This document shows, piece by piece, positions 16,987-24,740 of a stretch of 64,000 nucleotides of DNA (the first letter of the stretch is position 1; each line of letters starts with the position of its first letter). The stretch covers positions 197,359 to 261,358 of the forward strand of contig CAKXHL010000002.1 in NCBI GenBank assembly GCA_934875375.1, written 5' to 3'. The position numbers and the translations under genes are program-made. The notes under the pieces were generated by a model, which saw only the letters and a program-made list of their open reading frames with translations, searched no databases and was not told the origin of the DNA. The DNA comes from an uncultured bacterium (GTDB lineage Bacteria; Bacillota; Clostridia; Oscillospirales; Ruminococcaceae).

Positions 16987-18561
16987 GTGGTGCAAAGCGC
17001 ATGGAAGGGCATCTGGAAACCCCTTCCCAAGGCACAGCGGAAAAGTATCCGGATGCAGCAGAAGCTTTTTTTATACTGGAGTTCCATGATGCTGGTCGTC
17101 CTTTCCATCTTTCTGGTCGTCCTCAATATGACCGGCGTCTTTTCGGCATTGGATGAAAAAGTGCAGCAGATTGTATCGGCGCGGCAAAAAAATATCATTG
17201 CCGATCTGTCGGAGCAGTTTGGCAGGATGACGGCGCAGGGGATTGCGGTTTCCGAGCAATCGTCGGCCCTCATCAGCAACTATCTCTTTACCGATCCGGT
17301 CACATCGCTGAACGACGACCCTGTGCGGATTGAGAAGCTGGAATCTCTCCTGTATGACTATCTCAATATATCGCTGCAATCCGCTCCATGCAGCGGGGCG
17401 TATCTGGTTTTAGATGCCACCACCAATTCCCAGGCACCTGGGGCGCAGCTTTCCCGGGCCGGCCTTTATATCCGGCTGACCAACCTGAGCAGCAAGGGGG
17501 CGGCAAACCAGGATGTGGTTTTTTACCGCGGCATCCCTGATGTGGCCCGGGAACACCAGCTGGAACTGCACAACCGTTGGAAGCTGGAATTTGACACTTC
17601 CAAATTGCCCGGATATGAGGGGATGCTTGGACGCCCGGCAGGGCGGCTGGCGGAAAATGCCCTTTGGACGGAACAGCTCCGGTTGACCGATACCTGGGAG
17701 AATGTGATGCTCCTGATGGTTCCCATCCTGGGAAACGATGGCTCGGTGCTGGGCGTGTGCGGGCTGGAACTGAGCGAACTGTACTTCCTGCTCTCCTATC
17801 CGTCGGAAGAAAGTGGTTTTGGCAGCATGGTGACCTTTCTTGCACCCATGAGCGGCGACACTCTCCTTCTCTCCCACGGAATGGCCGGGAGGCTGGCGGA
17901 AACGTATCTCAGCACAGAGGAAGTTTTACAGGTGAAGGAGGGAAAATATTTTAACCGGTATATTGGCAGTACCCAGACGTTTTTGGGCGTCCACACCAGG
18001 ATGGATCTGCGCATGGCAGACGGTTCCCAGCTATATGCGGTCACGCTGGTTCCCGAAGCCGCTTACCTGCGTGCGGCATCTTTGGAGCGAGTCCTTTGGA
18101 TGCTTGGGGCTGTTGTGGTTTTAGGGATTTTATTGGCCCTTTCCATCTATTTTTCCCGCTCTTTTGCCCAGCCGCTTTCCCAGAGCCTGGAATCCATTCG
18201 GAACGAAGGGCCGCTGCGTAAAGGATGCTCCGGTGTGTCGGAGATCGACGAGCTGTTCGATTTTATACAGGCAAAGATGCAAACAGCGGGCGGATTGCAA
18301 CTTCCCCCCGCTGTTGAAGAGCTTTTTTCTTCCTTCGCCCAGCGGGCAGCCGGCCTGACGCCTACCGAGCACAACATTCTGAGATATTATGCCGATGGCA
18401 AAGGGATCAGCGAGGTGGCCGAAGAGGCCTGCATCAGCATCAATACGGTCCGAAGGCATAATGCGAATATCTACCAGAAGCTGGAGGTGGGTTCCCGGGA
18501 GGAACTCCTGCTTTACATCGAACTGTTCCGCCGCTGCGACCGGCTGGACGAACTGCTGTAA
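16987..18561 (+). CDS. Membrane-anchored LuxR-type one-component regulator with extracytoplasmic sensor, right copy
   Basis: 524 residues from GTG 16987 (AAAGGAG upstream). Helix 1 at about 27-50 (LFLYWSSMMLVVLSIFLVVL), a Cache-like external domain (GAYLVLDATTNSQAPG, VVFYRGIPDVAREH, NRWKLEFDTSKLPGYE; the left copy has SGAFVLFDATVNSH and HRKWRLEFQSDLFPNYE), helix 2 (VLWMLGAVVVLGILLALSIY), a short HAMP-like segment, and a LuxR HTH: LTPTEHNILRYYADGKGISE, then INTVRRHNANIYQKLEVGS. Unlike the left copy it lacks the long coiled coil. It is probably a direct membrane-bound transcription factor. A terminator follows, then the right-hand shared element. Confidence 0.87.
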   Translation: MVQSAWKGIWKPLPKAQRKSIRMQQKLFLYWSSMMLVVLSIFLVVLNMTGVFSALDEKVQQIVSARQKNIIADLSEQFGRMTAQGIAVSEQSSALISNYLFTDPVTSLNDDPVRIEKLESLLYDYLNISLQSAPCSGAYLVLDATTNSQAPGAQLSRAGLYIRLTNLSSKGAANQDVVFYRGIPDVAREHQLELHNRWKLEFDTSKLPGYEGMLGRPAGRLAENALWTEQLRLTDTWENVMLLMVPILGNDGSVLGVCGLELSELYFLLSYPSEESGFGSMVTFLAPMSGDTLLLSHGMAGRLAETYLSTEEVLQVKEGKYFNRYIGSTQTFLGVHTRMDLRMADGSQLYAVTLVPEAAYLRAASLERVLWMLGAVVVLGILLALSIYFSRSFAQPLSQSLESIRNEGPLRKGCSGVSEIDELFDFIQAKMQTAGGLQLPPAVEELFSSFAQRAAGLTPTEHNILRYYADGKGISEVAEEACISINTVRRHNANIYQKLEVGSREELLLYIELFRRCDRLDELL

Positions 18562-18593
18562 ACGGGGTTCCATCGACAAGCTGAAAAAACCTT

Positions 18594-18643
18594 AAACAGG
18601 CAGGACGGCAGACTTTTTAGGAAATTGCCTCCCTGCCTGTTTT
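18594..18643 (+). terminator. Intrinsic terminator after the right regulator gene
   Basis: AACAGGCAGG and CCTGCCTGTT arms around a 27-base loop, followed by TTGCATT. It isolates the sensor operon from the target cluster that starts at the next promoter element. Confidence 0.7.
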
Positions 18644-18733
18644 GCATTATCGGCTGCTCCTGGAAGGGAAGATATCTCTTCTGGATATGTGCATTTTCCA
18701 CAAAATTATTCCCAAAAAAGAAAGCATAGAACA

Positions 18734-18818
18734 CTAAATAAATGATGTATTTTTCAAAAATGTCCCCGAAATACATAATCATGCAATGGATTTGAAAACA
18801 AAGAACTGGTACTGTGGA
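18734..18818 (+). promoter_or_regulatory. Shared promoter/operator-like element, right copy
   Basis: Plus-strand twin of 10215-10300. It begins CTAAATAAATGATGTATTTT, contains the inverted repeat TGTATTT...AAATACA, the block AATCATGCAATGGATTT, and ends AACTGGTACTGTGGA. The first gene of the right cluster starts 41 bases downstream. The conserved TGGTACTGT end may be an extended -10 region. Confidence 0.75.
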
Positions 18819-18859
18819 TGCAAAGAAACGACTAGACAAAAGGAAAGGTGGAGGGTTCG

Positions 18860-19231
18860 GTGAAACAGCTTATCAGGGAACATCTGATCGATTGCTCCGA
18901 TCAGGAAAAATTTGTTTTCAACCTGATTTGTCCGGAGTGCGGAAAAGTGTGGCAGAGTACGCCGGTCGGCTTTTCCAAGGCGGAAGAAGACCCCCGGACC
19001 GAATCCAAGCAGGTCGTCTTTTATCTGCTTTATGAGCGGGAAAAGAAAAGGGCTTTCGACAAGGCGGTGGAGGAAGCGGGCCATTTCTTCAATTTGTGTC
19101 CATTATGCGAGCGCCTGGTGTGCAACAACTGCTTCCTTATTTGCAAGGAGATTGACGTCTGCCGCCGGTGTGCAGAGTGGCTGCAGGAAACAGGAGAACA
19201 GGTTTCGTTTATGGACTGGGGCGCCCCATGA
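18860..19231 (+). CDS. Small zinc-ribbon protein, first gene of the right target cluster
   Basis: 123 residues from GTG 18860 with GGAGG 5 bases upstream. Cys pairs: LICPECGKVW (about residue 23), LCPLCERLVCNNCFLICKE and VCRRCAEWLQ. The middle is helical (YEREKKRAFDKAVEEAGHFF). No signal peptide, so it is likely cytoplasmic and metal-binding. The spacing of Cys pairs resembles the broken gene at 15028-15540. Function is unknown; similar small ribbons often accompany YdjG/SPFH/TPM clusters. It is directly downstream of the shared promoter element, so it should be the first product made when the cluster is switched on. Confidence 0.8.
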   Translation: MKQLIREHLIDCSDQEKFVFNLICPECGKVWQSTPVGFSKAEEDPRTESKQVVFYLLYEREKKRAFDKAVEEAGHFFNLCPLCERLVCNNCFLICKEIDVCRRCAEWLQETGEQVSFMDWGAP

Positions 19232-19350
19232 GGATCATTGCGGTGAGAAAATAGGCTGAAGCATCGGGCGCAAAAACAATCATCCGTTGACAGACCGTGA
19301 AAAACATGTTTCATCATTGACATGAAAGTAATTCGGGAGGCGAAACACCT

Positions 19351-20463
19351 ATGGCAACTGGTATTACTACTTATCAATGCCCAGCCTGCACCGGCCCGCT
19401 GCATTTTGCCGGGGAGAGCGGAAAGCTGGAATGCGATTACTGCGGGAAATCCTATGAAGTAGCGGAGATCGAGAAGCTTTTCAGTGAAAAAGAAGCGGCT
19501 TCCGTGGCGGCCCAAGCCAAAGCGGATGCAGCCCAGGGAAGGGAAAATGCTGCGGCCTTGGAACCGGGAATGGCCTGGGATGCACAGGAGTCCGCAGGGA
19601 TGAAGAGTTACAACTGCCCGTCCTGCGGCGCCGAGATGATCTGCGACGCAACCACTGCGGCGGCCAGCTGCCCTTACTGCGGAAATCCCACCATTGTGCC
19701 CGGGCAGTTTACCGGCGGGCTGAGGCCGGAACTGGTGATCCCCTTCAAGCTGGATAAGCAGGCGGCTGTTACAGCCTTGAAAAAATACTACCGGGGCAAA
19801 AAGTTTTTGCCGAAAACCTTTTGTGAGCAAAACCACATTGAGGAAATCCAGGGGGTCTATGTCCCCTTCTGGCTGTGCGACTGCCAGGTAGACGGGACAG
19901 TTACCTATCACGCCACAAATTCCCGCACCTGGAAAGAAGGGGATTACGAAATCACCGAGACAGACCATTATCAGGTTGACCGCAGCGGCCGGATTGGATT
20001 TGAGCGGATCCCGGTGGACGCTTCCACCAAGATGCCGGACGCCCACATGGACGCCATTGAACCTTATGATTACAACGAGCTAAGGGCCTTTTCCACCGCC
20101 TATCTGCCCGGTTTTCTGGCAGATAAATATGACGTAAGCCAGCAGGACAGCATGGCGCGGATCGAAACCCGGGCAGAAAACAGCGCCGAAATGGAACTGC
20201 GGAATACGGTAAGCGGGTATGAGGCGGTACATCTGCAGGATCGAAGTTTCCGGTTCCGGAAATCCAACATGAAGTACACGCTGATGCCGGTTTGGATGCT
20301 CAGCACAAAATGGAACGGCCGGAACTTCCTGTTTGCCATGAACGGCCAGACCGGGAAGCTGATCGGCGACCTTCCTGTGGACAAAGGGAAATATTTCGCC
20401 TGGTTTGCCGGGATCGCCCTTCCGCTGATGGCGATCATCCTGGGATTCTGGTTTTTACTGTAA
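19351..20463 (+). CDS. YdjG-like zinc-ribbon membrane protein
   Basis: 370 residues. Two N-terminal ribbons, YQCPACTGPLHF...LECDYCGKSYEV and YNCPSCGAEMICDATTAAAS with CPYCGNPTIV, followed by a conserved domain (LRPELVIPFKLDKQAAVTAL, FLPKTFCEQNHIEEIQGVYV, PFWLCDCQVDGTVTY) and a C-terminal helix (YFAWFAGIALPLMAIILGFWF). This order matches B. subtilis YdjG, encoded in the pspA(ydjF)-ydjGHI operon, which recruits PspA-type proteins at the membrane in that organism. ATG 19351 follows GGGAGGCG. It probably anchors the PspA/SPFH proteins encoded further downstream. Confidence 0.85.
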   Translation: MATGITTYQCPACTGPLHFAGESGKLECDYCGKSYEVAEIEKLFSEKEAASVAAQAKADAAQGRENAAALEPGMAWDAQESAGMKSYNCPSCGAEMICDATTAAASCPYCGNPTIVPGQFTGGLRPELVIPFKLDKQAAVTALKKYYRGKKFLPKTFCEQNHIEEIQGVYVPFWLCDCQVDGTVTYHATNSRTWKEGDYEITETDHYQVDRSGRIGFERIPVDASTKMPDAHMDAIEPYDYNELRAFSTAYLPGFLADKYDVSQQDSMARIETRAENSAEMELRNTVSGYEAVHLQDRSFRFRKSNMKYTLMPVWMLSTKWNGRNFLFAMNGQTGKLIGDLPVDKGKYFAWFAGIALPLMAIILGFWFLL

Positions 20464-20477
20464 GTGAGGTGGAACAG

Positions 20478-21302
20478 ATGAAAAAGAAACTTTTCGGATT
20501 CTGTGCGGCGATATGTTTCCTACTGTCGATGGCCTGCCCGGCCTTTGCCTCGTCGGCGATTCTCCCCTTCAATGAAGCGGATATCCCCTTCGATACGATG
20601 GTAACCGACAACGCCGATCTGTTGACCAACGCTCAAGAGGAAGAATTGTCCGCAAGAGCATGGGCCCTGACCCGGGAATACAATTGCGCTGTCTATATCG
20701 TCACCCTCCCCTCGCTGGAAGGCATGGAAGCATGGGAAGCAAACGAGTATCTTTTGGAAACGTACAAAATGGGCTACGGCCGGGATCAAAGCTGTGCTGT
20801 CCTGCTGCTTTCCATGGAATACCGGGATTACGACATCATGGCCCATGGCTATGGGAACATCGCCTTTACCGACTACGGAAAAGAGAAAATGGCGGAACGG
20901 TTCCTGGATGAATTTGGGGATGACGATTGGTACAGCGGATTTACAGAGTATCTGGACTGCTGTGAAGAATACCTGGAGCTGGCCCGTGAAGGAAAGCCCT
21001 TCGATGTGGGCAGCGACCGCAGCCCGGTTCCGGGGTTGGCGATTGGCATCCTGATCCCCCTTGGGATCGCTTTCGGGGTTTGCTCCGTTTTCAAGGCCCA
21101 GATGAAAACAGCAAAGATGCAGCAGGCGGCGAAGGAGTATATTGACCAGAACGGCCTGGTGCTGACGGGACAGCAGGACCGGTTTACCCACACCACCTGC
21201 TCGAAGCGGTATATCGAACCCCCAAAGAACAGCGGAGGTACAAGCAGCGGAGGTACAACCGTCAACAGTAGCGGGTCGTCCCACTCCAGCGGGAAGTTTT
21301 GA
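20478..21302 (+). CDS. TPM domain (YdjH/YgcG-like) secreted, membrane-anchored protein
   Basis: 274 residues. Signal peptide (LFGFCAAICFLLSMACPAFA), then the TPM_phosphatase fold: VTDNADLLTNAQEEELSARA, YNCAVYIVTLPSLEGMEAWE, GRDQSCAVLLLSMEYRDYDI and the GNIAFTDYGKEKM segment. A transmembrane helix (VPGLAIGILIPLGIAFGVCS) follows, then a basic tail ending in a Ser/Gly-rich stretch. This is the YdjH arrangement. It starts 14 bases after the YdjG-like gene, so the two are translated from one message. TPM domains face the outside; the enzymatic role is uncertain. Confidence 0.88.
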   Translation: MKKKLFGFCAAICFLLSMACPAFASSAILPFNEADIPFDTMVTDNADLLTNAQEEELSARAWALTREYNCAVYIVTLPSLEGMEAWEANEYLLETYKMGYGRDQSCAVLLLSMEYRDYDIMAHGYGNIAFTDYGKEKMAERFLDEFGDDDWYSGFTEYLDCCEEYLELAREGKPFDVGSDRSPVPGLAIGILIPLGIAFGVCSVFKAQMKTAKMQQAAKEYIDQNGLVLTGQQDRFTHTTCSKRYIEPPKNSGGTSSGGTTVNSSGSSHSSGKF

Positions 21303-21305
21303 TCC

Positions 21306-22129
21306 ATGACGGACGGCAAGGATGTGAGGGCTGTGCTTTATAAAAGAATCGGGATAAGCCTGCTGGCGGTAGCGATAGCCGTTTCTCTGACGGCTTGCGG
21401 CTTTCTCTCCATTCCATCGGCGGTTCAGGAGCTTCTTTCTTCCGGGAGGAGGTTCCCGCCTCTCCGGCGCCGGCTCTCGATGCCGGGAACAATGCCGGAA
21501 AAGAGACGCCTGCCCCCCAAGAAGTCAACGGCAGCGAACCCGGGGCAGAGAAGGCCCCTGCCCCGCATCAGGAAAACAAAGATCAAACGGATGGGAAACC
21601 TCTCTCCCTTTTCTGGGCGGAGGACGGCGATCTGGGCTGGAAGAACGGGGAACTGCTCTACACAGCCGACTGGGATATGCGCTTGCTGGAAAACCTCTGG
21701 GGCATGGGGCTCTATGAGAAATTCACCGAGGATGGAGAGAAGAGAAGAACGGTGTTCACCGACCCCTCCTCCTTTACCCTGTACACCCTGCTAGAAATGC
21801 TGGGGACCATGTGGGGAACCTGTGAATACCAGGTGGATCCTGCCACCGGGTTGCCCGCAGAAAAACAGCCCTACTTCGATCTGCTTAACGACAACATCCT
21901 GACCGCCAGGATTCAGGTAGAAGCCGCCATCCTGCCGGAAGAAACGCGGGAATGGATCCCGGCGGGGACGTAGTTATCCTTCCTTCGCACCGATTGCCAA
22001 AGCTATGTGGATATGGGGACGGAGGACGGCAGGGAATACCGGATCTTTGTGGATGTTTCCCAATGGCCGGCAACGGTAAACGGGATCCCCACAGACGAAT
22101 GCTTTGACGGAATGCTGTTTACGGGCTAG
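21306..22129 (+). pseudogene. Lipoprotein gene with a frameshift and an in-frame TAG
   Basis: The 5' part reads VLYKRIGISLLAVAIAVSLT with lipobox LTAC. Near 21440 the frame changes to continue REEVPASPAPALDAGNNAGK and then SLFWAEDGDLGWKNGELLYT. At 21971-21973 an in-frame TAG interrupts, after which the frame stays protein-like (LSFLRTDCQSYVDMGTEDGR, EYRIFVDVSQWPATVNGIPT) to 22129. Reconstructed length is about 270 residues. The family is unknown. It directly follows the TPM gene and precedes a related intact lipoprotein. Two independent lesions argue for decay. Confidence 0.72.
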
Positions 22130-22161
22130 CCGTCCGTACAAACCGTGGGAGGTGAAGAGAG

Positions 22162-23370
22162 ATGAAACGGTCCGTCCTGTATCGTGTGATGCTGGCAGTA
22201 ACGGCACTGTGCATGGTTTTGAGTTTAATGGGCTGCGGCGCGGCCCTGCAGGCTGTCCAACAGCTTCGGGAGAACCCCCCGGAAACCCCGCCGGGGGTTC
22301 AAACCGGCGAAACCGGCAGCAAACCGGCAGAGACGCAGGCGCCCGGGCAGCCTGCTCCGGAGGCAGAGCCCGCGCAACCAGAGCAACCCGCCCCGCAGGG
22401 GATCGGCGCCGTGACTGGGCAGAACTCCTACATTTCGATCTGCAGCTTCCTGCAGGAGCACTGCCTCACAGCCGGCGTCGCCTTTCTGGGGTATGTGGAT
22501 AACCCGATGAAGGAAGGGGAGTACCGGAACCTTCTGGAGAGGCGTGGGTATCTGGAAAGCTACGACTTCCTCGCGGCGATGCCCGAGGACCATCTGATCC
22601 GGACCGCGGACGGGCACCAGCTTTACTGTCTCGTGCCGGCAAAGGGCGTTTCGGTGACGGTCAGCGAGTGGATGGGGTCGGATATCTACGGCGATGATTC
22701 CGGGCAGGCGGGGGAGCTGCTCTACCAGAGCGACAGCGGCGATCCGATCCTGCTGCTCTGCGGATATGACCTGATCCAGCCGGATCTTCAGGTCATCCTG
22801 GAGGATCCCGCCGGAAATCTGCTGACCTGGCTCCCCAGATCCACCGACGACAGCCTGCAGCCCTACCTGGCGGAGCAGCTCCTGGGGTCTATCGTGGATT
22901 TCACCCCGACGGGCATCAATACGCACTGGTACGATTCCCAGCGGGCGACGCCGGAGGTGCTGCAGGGCGATTGGGTGGCTTGGAATGCCCATACCGATAC
23001 CGGGGCGCCGCAGGTGTGCCAGCTGCGCTTCTATCGGGACGAGGCGGGGAACGACTGCATGGAATATGGCTACGGCCCGCCGATGGGGGAGCCCTACGCA
23101 TGGTTTGCGGGCAGCTTTACCCCATCCGCCCAGCCGGTCGGCTGGGTCACCGATGATATGAGCGAATTTTCCATGGAACTGGTGGGCGGCACCGCGTTGG
23201 AGAGCGGCCTGCCGCCGCAACACAAGGACAGAGAGCCCATCTTTTACCTCAGCGGCGCCTACAGCATCGATTACTACCCGGAACTGGATATGATCGAGGT
23301 CGGTCACCAATTCGGCAGTCCGCTGCTGGATGGGATTATCACCATCCTCTTTGAGCGCGCTCCCGGCTGA
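22162..23370 (+). CDS. Large secreted lipoprotein, paralogue of the gene at 3291
   Basis: 402 residues. Signal peptide VMLAVTALCMVLSLM with lipobox LMGC, then a Pro/Glu-rich linker (about residues 35-75) and a folded domain. Shared features with 3291-4598: GVAFLGYV against GAAYLGYV, the G-H-x-LYC-x-x-P strand, LYQSDSGDPILL against LYRSESGDPVLL, a LTWLPR/TSWYPC strand, and a late LQGDWVAWNAHTDTGAPQVC region with many Trp and Tyr. ATG 22162 has GGGAGGTGAAG upstream. No family name is recognised. Its presence on both arms suggests each arm keeps its own version of the same envelope protein. Confidence 0.8.
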   Translation: MKRSVLYRVMLAVTALCMVLSLMGCGAALQAVQQLRENPPETPPGVQTGETGSKPAETQAPGQPAPEAEPAQPEQPAPQGIGAVTGQNSYISICSFLQEHCLTAGVAFLGYVDNPMKEGEYRNLLERRGYLESYDFLAAMPEDHLIRTADGHQLYCLVPAKGVSVTVSEWMGSDIYGDDSGQAGELLYQSDSGDPILLLCGYDLIQPDLQVILEDPAGNLLTWLPRSTDDSLQPYLAEQLLGSIVDFTPTGINTHWYDSQRATPEVLQGDWVAWNAHTDTGAPQVCQLRFYRDEAGNDCMEYGYGPPMGEPYAWFAGSFTPSAQPVGWVTDDMSEFSMELVGGTALESGLPPQHKDREPIFYLSGAYSIDYYPELDMIEVGHQFGSPLLDGIITILFERAPG

Positions 23371-23453
23371 CCGGCTTGCCGCGAGACAAAAGGACAGAAC
23401 CGGACCCAAAAAAGACGAACAAAAACCTTTTATATAGAGAAAGGAGCAGCAAA

Positions 23454-24017
23454 ATGGGATTATTTGATTCTTTGAAGAACCAGGCAAAGGGGGCCGTAAG
23501 GAATGCGGTGCAGAGTATGGGGAACAAAACAGAGGATATCGTGTTCCCCACCGTCCCGGACAGCTTCGCGGGCTTCACCGTCCTTCCGCAGGCCGCCATG
23601 GCTACCCCCTTCCAAACAGCGGCCATGACGGTGGTTGCCCTGTGCGTCTACCCACACTCCCCGGACGCCTCGATCCAGATGCTCAATTTCCTGCGTGGCC
23701 CCCGCCCGCTCAATGGCCAGGAGATCAGCTTTATCCGGGACCGGTTCCGGGCGAAGGATTATGTGCCCCGCTCCTATTTCAGCGGAGCAACCCCTCAGAA
23801 CGACTATACCCCCCAGCAGCCCTACACCATCCGGGTCATTGCGGATCACAACAGCTTTCTCACCCAGGGGATGGCCAAATTGTTCATCCCCTCCGGCGGT
23901 GCAGACAGCCCCCGGCCCATCCAGCTGCGGGAGGCGAAGGACGGAAAATGGTATCTGTGGGAGCAGTTCCTCCTCACCGATATCCGGCAGCCGGAGAGCG
24001 CCAACCCCTGGGCTTAA
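23454..24017 (+). CDS. DUF6935-type protein, cytoplasmic form
   Basis: 187 residues, no signal peptide. The core reads LRGPRPLNGQEISFIRDRFR, YFSGATPQNDYTPQQPYTI, GGADSPRPIQLREAKDGKWY and LWEQFLLTDIRQPESANPWA, which I associate with DUF6935. The start MGLFDSLKNQAKGAVRNAVQ is amphipathic, like other proteins of these clusters that begin MGLF/MGLI. ATG 23454 has AAAGGAGCAG upstream. The same domain occurs as the mature part of a lipoprotein at 29751-30560, so a cytoplasmic and an exported version exist in one cluster. Function unknown. Confidence 0.75.
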   Translation: MGLFDSLKNQAKGAVRNAVQSMGNKTEDIVFPTVPDSFAGFTVLPQAAMATPFQTAAMTVVALCVYPHSPDASIQMLNFLRGPRPLNGQEISFIRDRFRAKDYVPRSYFSGATPQNDYTPQQPYTIRVIADHNSFLTQGMAKLFIPSGGADSPRPIQLREAKDGKWYLWEQFLLTDIRQPESANPWA

Positions 24018-24020
24018 ACC

Positions 24021-24684
24021 ATAGAGAAGCGAAAAATAATCCTTGCTTTGGCGGGCGCGGCCTTGGGAGTCTGCATTTGTTCTGCCATTTATTAGATGGA
24101 CCAGGTGAAAGGCCCCGCCGTAGAACTGGCGGATTTTACGGATATCCCCTATCAGGAAGGCTTGAACAGAATGTCCGAGGACTGCGTCTACGATCTGGAT
24201 TTTGACGGCCGGGACGATATCTTCTGGTTCGACCAGAATTACCCTCCAGACAGGGATGGAGAGATCCCCTTTGTTGTCGGTTGCAAAATCGGTGACCTGC
24301 GGGTCAGGCTGGACAGCCTGGATGTCAAAGAGCTGCATGCTTTTGTTCTGGCTGACCTGGACCAGAGCGACCAGCGCTGCGATTTGATCATCAGCATGAC
24401 CCAGGGGGGCCGATAATGCCAGGAAAACCCTGGTGGTCAATATTCCCCGCAAAGGAATGGATTTTCCATGGGATACCAACAGGCCACCCGCAAACGGTTT
24501 TCGTTACTTAAAGGCGAACTATTGGCATCTGAGAGAAATAAACAGCAAAAACCAGCAGAACTGTCTGCTGGACGGCTTGTACCAGGGGATCAACGGGGAG
24601 GGGGCGTTGCTCATAGGAGATCTCCGGCTGAAACCGGGACGGAAGCATACCCTTTTGGAACTGAAGACAGAAGAAACAGCTTGA
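24021..24684 (+). pseudogene. Membrane-anchored protein gene with lost start, in-frame TAG and G-run frameshift
   Basis: Reading begins EKRKIILALAGAALGVCICS, a signal anchor, but the expected start codon at 24021 is ATA and no site precedes it. TAG at 24093-24095 interrupts; the frame then reads DFTDIPYQEGLNRMSEDCVY, DLDFDGRDDIFWFDQNYPPD, LHAFVLADLDQSDQRCDLII. At the G6 run (24404-24409) it must skip one base to continue NARKTLVVNIPRKGMDFPWD and end ELKTEETA at 24684. The Asp-rich DLDFDGRDD resembles FG-GAP/calcium-binding loops. About 220 residues if repaired. Three lesions make it a firm pseudogene unless the assembly is poor. Confidence 0.75.
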
Positions 24685-24740
24685 GCCTTCAGCCAGAGGC
24701 CAGCTGCAGAGAAAATATCAATCAAAAAGGAGAAGAAACC

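Noticed and set aside
11691..18561. The two regulators as histidine kinases
   Set aside because: No HisKA or ATPase motifs; the C-terminus is a LuxR-type HTH.
21971..24095. Genome-wide reassignment of TAG
   Set aside because: TAG ends many intact genes normally, and the genes with internal TAG also carry frameshifts.
24021..24095. ATA 24021 as a working start codon like that of mreC
   Set aside because: There is no ribosome site before it and a TAG follows after 24 codons.
22225..24479. Long minus-strand frames (420 and 339 codons)
   Set aside because: Shadows of the lipoprotein and DUF6935-type genes; no start sites or domains.
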